Part shown: positions 5,946 to 7,637 of the stretch, one piece after another
Numbering within the stretch: the first letter of the stretch is position 1
Layout of the letters: every line of letters starts with the position of its first letter
NCBI GenBank assembly: GCA_002780675.1
Contig: PEUR01000097.1
Location: 1-7,637 of the forward strand
From: Gallionellales bacterium CG03_land_8_20_14_0_80_55_15
GTDB taxonomy: Bacteria; Pseudomonadota; Gammaproteobacteria; Burkholderiales; Gallionellaceae
DNA length: 7,637 bases
Reading direction: 5' to 3'
Program-made: the position numbers and the translations under genes
Notes under the pieces: generated by a model
Told to the model about the DNA's origin: nothing
The model's input: the letters and a program-made list of their open reading frames with translations, nothing else
The model's database searches: none

Positions 5946-6200
5946 ATGCAACATGAACATGCTGTTATCAAATTCAGAAGTGTTATGAAACTATCAATTG
6001 AGTTGCCTGATTTTGATTCGCCAGACGGAGTAACACTTAAAACATTGACTGCATACGTTGAAAAACGCGGCAGTCAAAGTGTTGAAGAGTTTGTCAATCT
6101 TTGTTTGGCTAATACACTCGGATTTAGACCACCAATTGAAGGCTCAACTGAGCGTTTTCCTGAACTTTCAAGGATCAGAAATTCGCTTAAGCAGCCTTAA
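5946..6200 (+). CDS. Small hypothetical protein, candidate antitoxin (84 aa)
   Basis: ATG 5946 is chosen because a perfect AGGAGG lies four bases before it; an in-frame TTG at 5931 would place that site inside the gene. The protein has a short N-terminal part, a strand-like segment MKLSIELPDF (14-23), then helix-forming stretches including TLKTLTAYVEK and SVEEFVNLCLANTLG (33-59), and a polar tail. A beta-strand followed by helices fits a small DNA-binding or antitoxin fold, but no family is recognised. It lies 35 bases before the PemK/MazF-like gene in the same direction, the usual order for a type II antitoxin and toxin. Function is inferred from that pairing alone. A second start at M14 has no good ribosome site. 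Confidence 0.65.
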   Translation: MQHEHAVIKFRSVMKLSIELPDFDSPDGVTLKTLTAYVEKRGSQSVEEFVNLCLANTLGFRPPIEGSTERFPELSRIRNSLKQP

Positions 6201-6235
6201 GTTAACCAACACCCATTTGCGGGAAGGAGTTCAGC
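6201..6235 (+). promoter_or_regulatory. Short junction between the paired genes, reduced R-like spacer
   Basis: This is the only plus-strand gene junction here without a full R element. It keeps AACCAACACCC, then a GCGGG run and GAAGGAGTTCAGC before the ATG; R1 has the closely similar GAAGGAGTTCACC at the same place. It lacks the CATGGTGTCCC segment. The paired genes may thus be read together, free of the control that the full elements could impose. Confidence 0.4.
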
Positions 6236-6604
6236 ATGAAAATGCAATTCTCCCCGCAAGTCGGGGATGTTTGTTTTTGTCATTTACCTGAAGAGGGTTT
6301 TGCAAAACAAGCGAAGTTGCGCCCAGTCATTATTTTGGACGCGGCCATTGAAGATGGAATTCAATATCTAACGGTCGCTAAAGACACAAGTCAAAATATT
6401 GACAAGTGTTACTTGGGCGAGTTTGTTGTAACCAGTTCAACAGACCTTCGTGTTTGTGGCTTGGTTAAACCTACAAAATTCCAGTTAAACCGTATAGAAA
6501 AACTGCCATTGAGCGATCAATGGTTTGAAGGGAAAATTGGCTCATTGCCAACAACGCTTCATCCAGCATTAGTTAGGGCTGCGCAGGAAACTGGTCTTAT
6601 CTAA
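6236..6604 (+). CDS. PemK/MazF-like protein, candidate type II toxin (122 aa)
   Basis: The visible pattern fits the PemK/MazF family of small endoribonuclease toxins. There is an N-terminal PQVGDVCFCHLP strand (7-18), the hallmark KLRPVIIL (27-34) with the conserved Arg-Pro pair, a central strand YLTVAKDTS (44-52), GLVKPTKFQLNRIEKL (75-90) and a C-terminal helix after IGSLP (101-105). Length is normal for the family. ATG 6236 has AAGGAG six bases upstream. An antitoxin-like gene lies 35 bases ahead in the same direction. The usual conserved Thr/Ser region after the central strand is present but not an exact match, so activity cannot be assumed. In a mobile element such a pair would be expected to stabilise the element. 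The family call is by pattern recognition. Confidence 0.65.
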   Translation: MKMQFSPQVGDVCFCHLPEEGFAKQAKLRPVIILDAAIEDGIQYLTVAKDTSQNIDKCYLGEFVVTSSTDLRVCGLVKPTKFQLNRIEKLPLSDQWFEGKIGSLPTTLHPALVRAAQETGLI

Positions 6605-6605
6605 C

Positions 6606-6684
6606 AATCAACCTACCCAACGGGGATACCTATCCCCTTGGGGCATGGTGTCCCCTTTTTTGTTTTTAACAAAAGGAGAACACC
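6606..6684 (+). promoter_or_regulatory. Intergenic RNA-like element R3, before micro-protein 2
   Basis: R3 starts one base after the toxin-like gene's stop. Its hairpin pairs CCCAA with TTGGG and GGGGAT with ATCCCC around loop ACCT, with one bulged C. Segment CATGGTGT (6644-6651) is perfectly complementary to ACACCATG (6680-6687), which contains the start codon. CCTTTT/AAAAGG can extend this over the Shine-Dalgarno. It has the strongest version of both alternative pairings among the four copies. Confidence 0.62.
6622..6667 (+). terminator. Intrinsic-terminator form of R3
   Basis: GGGGATACC (6622-6630) pairs over nine positions with GGTGTCCCC (6647-6655), with one G-T pair. It is followed by six Ts and then five more after one G. 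It could end the transcript of the toxin-like pair, or attenuate micro-protein 2. It excludes the R3 upstream hairpin. Confidence 0.6.
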
Positions 6685-6762
6685 ATGTTCCTAATCATTA
6701 TCGCTTGCTGCATCACAGGTTACGCCATCAGTCGCCCAGTTGTTCGGGCACTTGGTTTGTAA
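6685..6762 (+). CDS. Hydrophobic micro-protein 2 (25 aa)
   Basis: The frame runs from ATG 6685 to TAA 6760-6762, with AAGGAG a few bases upstream. The protein is MFLIIIACCITGYAI followed by SRPVVRALGL. It has the same length as micro-protein 1 and keeps the cysteine pair, the GY pair and the whole basic C-terminal decapeptide. Changes are hydrophobic for hydrophobic or Ser for Thr, and even the invariant tail differs at six codons, which points to selection on the protein. R3 precedes it and R4 begins within its stop codon. The function is unknown. A membrane-associated role is inferred from the roughly 14-residue hydrophobic run, which is short for a full membrane span. Confidence 0.75.
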   Translation: MFLIIIACCITGYAISRPVVRALGL

Positions 6763-6827
6763 TCAACCCTATCGGGGACACTTCCCCGATAGGGTCTGTG
6801 TCCCTTCTAACTTTCAAGGAGACACAA
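6761..6827 (+). promoter_or_regulatory. Intergenic RNA-like element R4, before the exonuclease gene
   Basis: R4 overlaps the stop of micro-protein 2. Its hairpin is a perfect 11-bp stem (6767-6777 with 6784-6794) around loop ACACTT. Segment GTGTCCCTT (6798-6806) can pair with AAGGAGACAC (6816-6825), with one bulged A, hiding the whole Shine-Dalgarno but not the ATG. The backward pairing GGGACAC/GTGTCCC is also perfect, but the following T-tract is interrupted, so termination looks weaker than in R1 and R3. Confidence 0.62.
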
Positions 6828-7637
6828 ATGAAGCGCATCGTCAGAGATTTGCCAATAAAAATTTACCACTCCAGTGACGCGATTTCGCACAGTGGCATCG
6901 TGCAATTGCTCAAGTCGCCGGAGCACTACAAAAACTACAAGGAAGGAATCGTTGAACCCACACCTGCAATGGAGTTCGGTTCCGCGTGCCACTCATTCAT
7001 CCTTGAACCAGAGCTATTTGCCAAGGAATACGTGCTTGCGCCGAAGTTCGACAAGCGCACCAAAGAGGGCAAAGAAGCTTCTGCAAAATGGGACGAGGAA
7101 AATGCAGGAAAAATCCCATTGACCGCAGAGCAGATAGACGCGCTTGCCGCAATGCGGGTAAGCGTTTTCAATCATGCGGGCGCAGCCAGAATACTTAAGG
7201 ACGGCGAAGCTGAAACATCCTTGTTTTGGACGGACGAATACACTGGCTTGCAATGCAGGATTCGCCCCGACTGGATGTTTGATCGCGGCATTGCAGACCT
7301 CAAAAGCTGCATCACCGCCAGCAAGGACGGCTTCTCGAAAGCAGTCGCAAACCTTGGTTATGATGTTCAAGCGGCGTTTTATATTGATGGCATGAAGGCG
7401 GTGACTGGGAAATCGGTCAACTTCTACTTCATCGCCGTTGAAAAAACCGCACCGTTCTCGACGGCCTGCTACATGGCCAGTCAGGAAATGGTCGAAGTCG
7501 GGCGTGCCAAGTATCGCGGCGCGCTTGAGTTGCTGAAATGGTGTCAGGAAAACAAGCAGTATCCTGGCTATCAGCCTAATGGCGAGGTCGAAACAATTGA
7601 TCTTCCACGCTGGGCAGCGAACTTCGATTTGGACGAC
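6828..7637 (+). CDS. RecE/DUF3799-type PD-(D/E)XK exonuclease, 3' end missing
   Basis: The frame is open for 270 codons from ATG 6828 to the window end, with AAGGAG before the start. The protein fits the RecE C-terminal (exonuclease VIII-like, DUF3799) nuclease family. It has MEFGSACHSFILEPELF (48-64) with the conserved His55; a Glu129 strand; CRIRPDW (143-149) with Asp148; the catalytic IADLKS (155-160) with Asp157 and Lys159; and a QAAFY motif (181-185) typical of RecB-type nucleases. Such enzymes resect double-stranded DNA 5' to 3' and usually work with a RecT/Bet-type annealing protein, often encoded next door. That partner would be expected beyond the right edge. In conjugative elements such modules drive recombination between elements. 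The R4 element ahead suggests control at the level of translation. Family assignment is firm; the missing end prevents a length check. Confidence 0.88.
   Translation, partial: MKRIVRDLPIKIYHSSDAISHSGIVQLLKSPEHYKNYKEGIVEPTPAMEFGSACHSFILEPELFAKEYVLAPKFDKRTKEGKEASAKWDEENAGKIPLTAEQIDALAAMRVSVFNHAGAARILKDGEAETSLFWTDEYTGLQCRIRPDWMFDRGIADLKSCITASKDGFSKAVANLGYDVQAAFYIDGMKAVTGKSVNFYFIAVEKTAPFSTACYMASQEMVEVGRAKYRGALELLKWCQENKQYPGYQPNGEVETIDLPRWAANFDLDD

Noticed and set aside
5717..6827. R elements as a CRISPR array
   Set aside because: Copies are irregularly spaced by whole genes, differ in sequence, and have no short uniform spacers.
5717..6827. R elements as integron attC sites
   Set aside because: No attC core sites (GTTRRRY and its complement) flank the hairpins, and no integron integrase is in the window.
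7014..7370. 118-codon minus-strand frame in the exonuclease gene
   Set aside because: It is antisense to the well-supported nuclease, across its catalytic residues.
1..7637. tRNA, rRNA, insertion sequence or attachment site
   Set aside because: I saw no cloverleaf, no transposase or integrase frame, and no terminal inverted repeats in the window.

Overview
The window looks like part of an integrative conjugative element (or conjugative plasmid) of a proteobacterium. The left two thirds are transfer genes of the MobH type, all on the minus strand. The right third is a set of accessory genes on the plus strand, diverging from a shared control region at about 5479-5793. Base composition is moderate. 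Codon use alone does not identify the host beyond Gammaproteobacteria or Betaproteobacteria.

Left block, in order of transcription (right to left): a DUF1845/AcaB-like conjugative-element protein (5478-4696); a UvrD/Rep-type superfamily 1 helicase starting at GTG 9 bases after the preceding stop (4686-2944); a TraF-like S26 signal peptidase (2870-2337); a TraI MobH relaxase (2334-265); a small hypothetical protein overlapping the relaxase end (278-69); and the signal-peptide start of an exported protein that leaves the window (76-1). A roughly 66-bp direct repeat containing a 42-bp dyad lies before the first gene and again before the peptidase gene. This suggests one transfer regulator drives at least two transcription units of the block.

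Right block, left to right: a 25-codon hydrophobic micro-protein; a small antitoxin-like protein; a PemK/MazF-like protein; a second 25-codon micro-protein paralogous to the first; and the start of a RecE/DUF3799-type PD-(D/E)XK exonuclease that runs off the right end. The exonuclease suggests an element-borne recombination module, as in other conjugative elements.

The most unusual feature is a family of four intergenic RNA-like elements (R1-R4). They separate these plus-strand genes and begin at or within a few bases of a stop codon. Each has a conserved GC-rich hairpin and a downstream segment (B) that can pair in two exclusive ways. B can pair backwards with the hairpin's GGGGACAC arm, giving an intrinsic-terminator shape in R1 and R3. 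B can also pair forwards with the Shine-Dalgarno region of the next gene, and in R1-R3 with its start codon too. Substitutions that differ between copies mostly keep both pairings. Together with the two micro-proteins, which show many synonymous differences, this is the best candidate for an undescribed system here.
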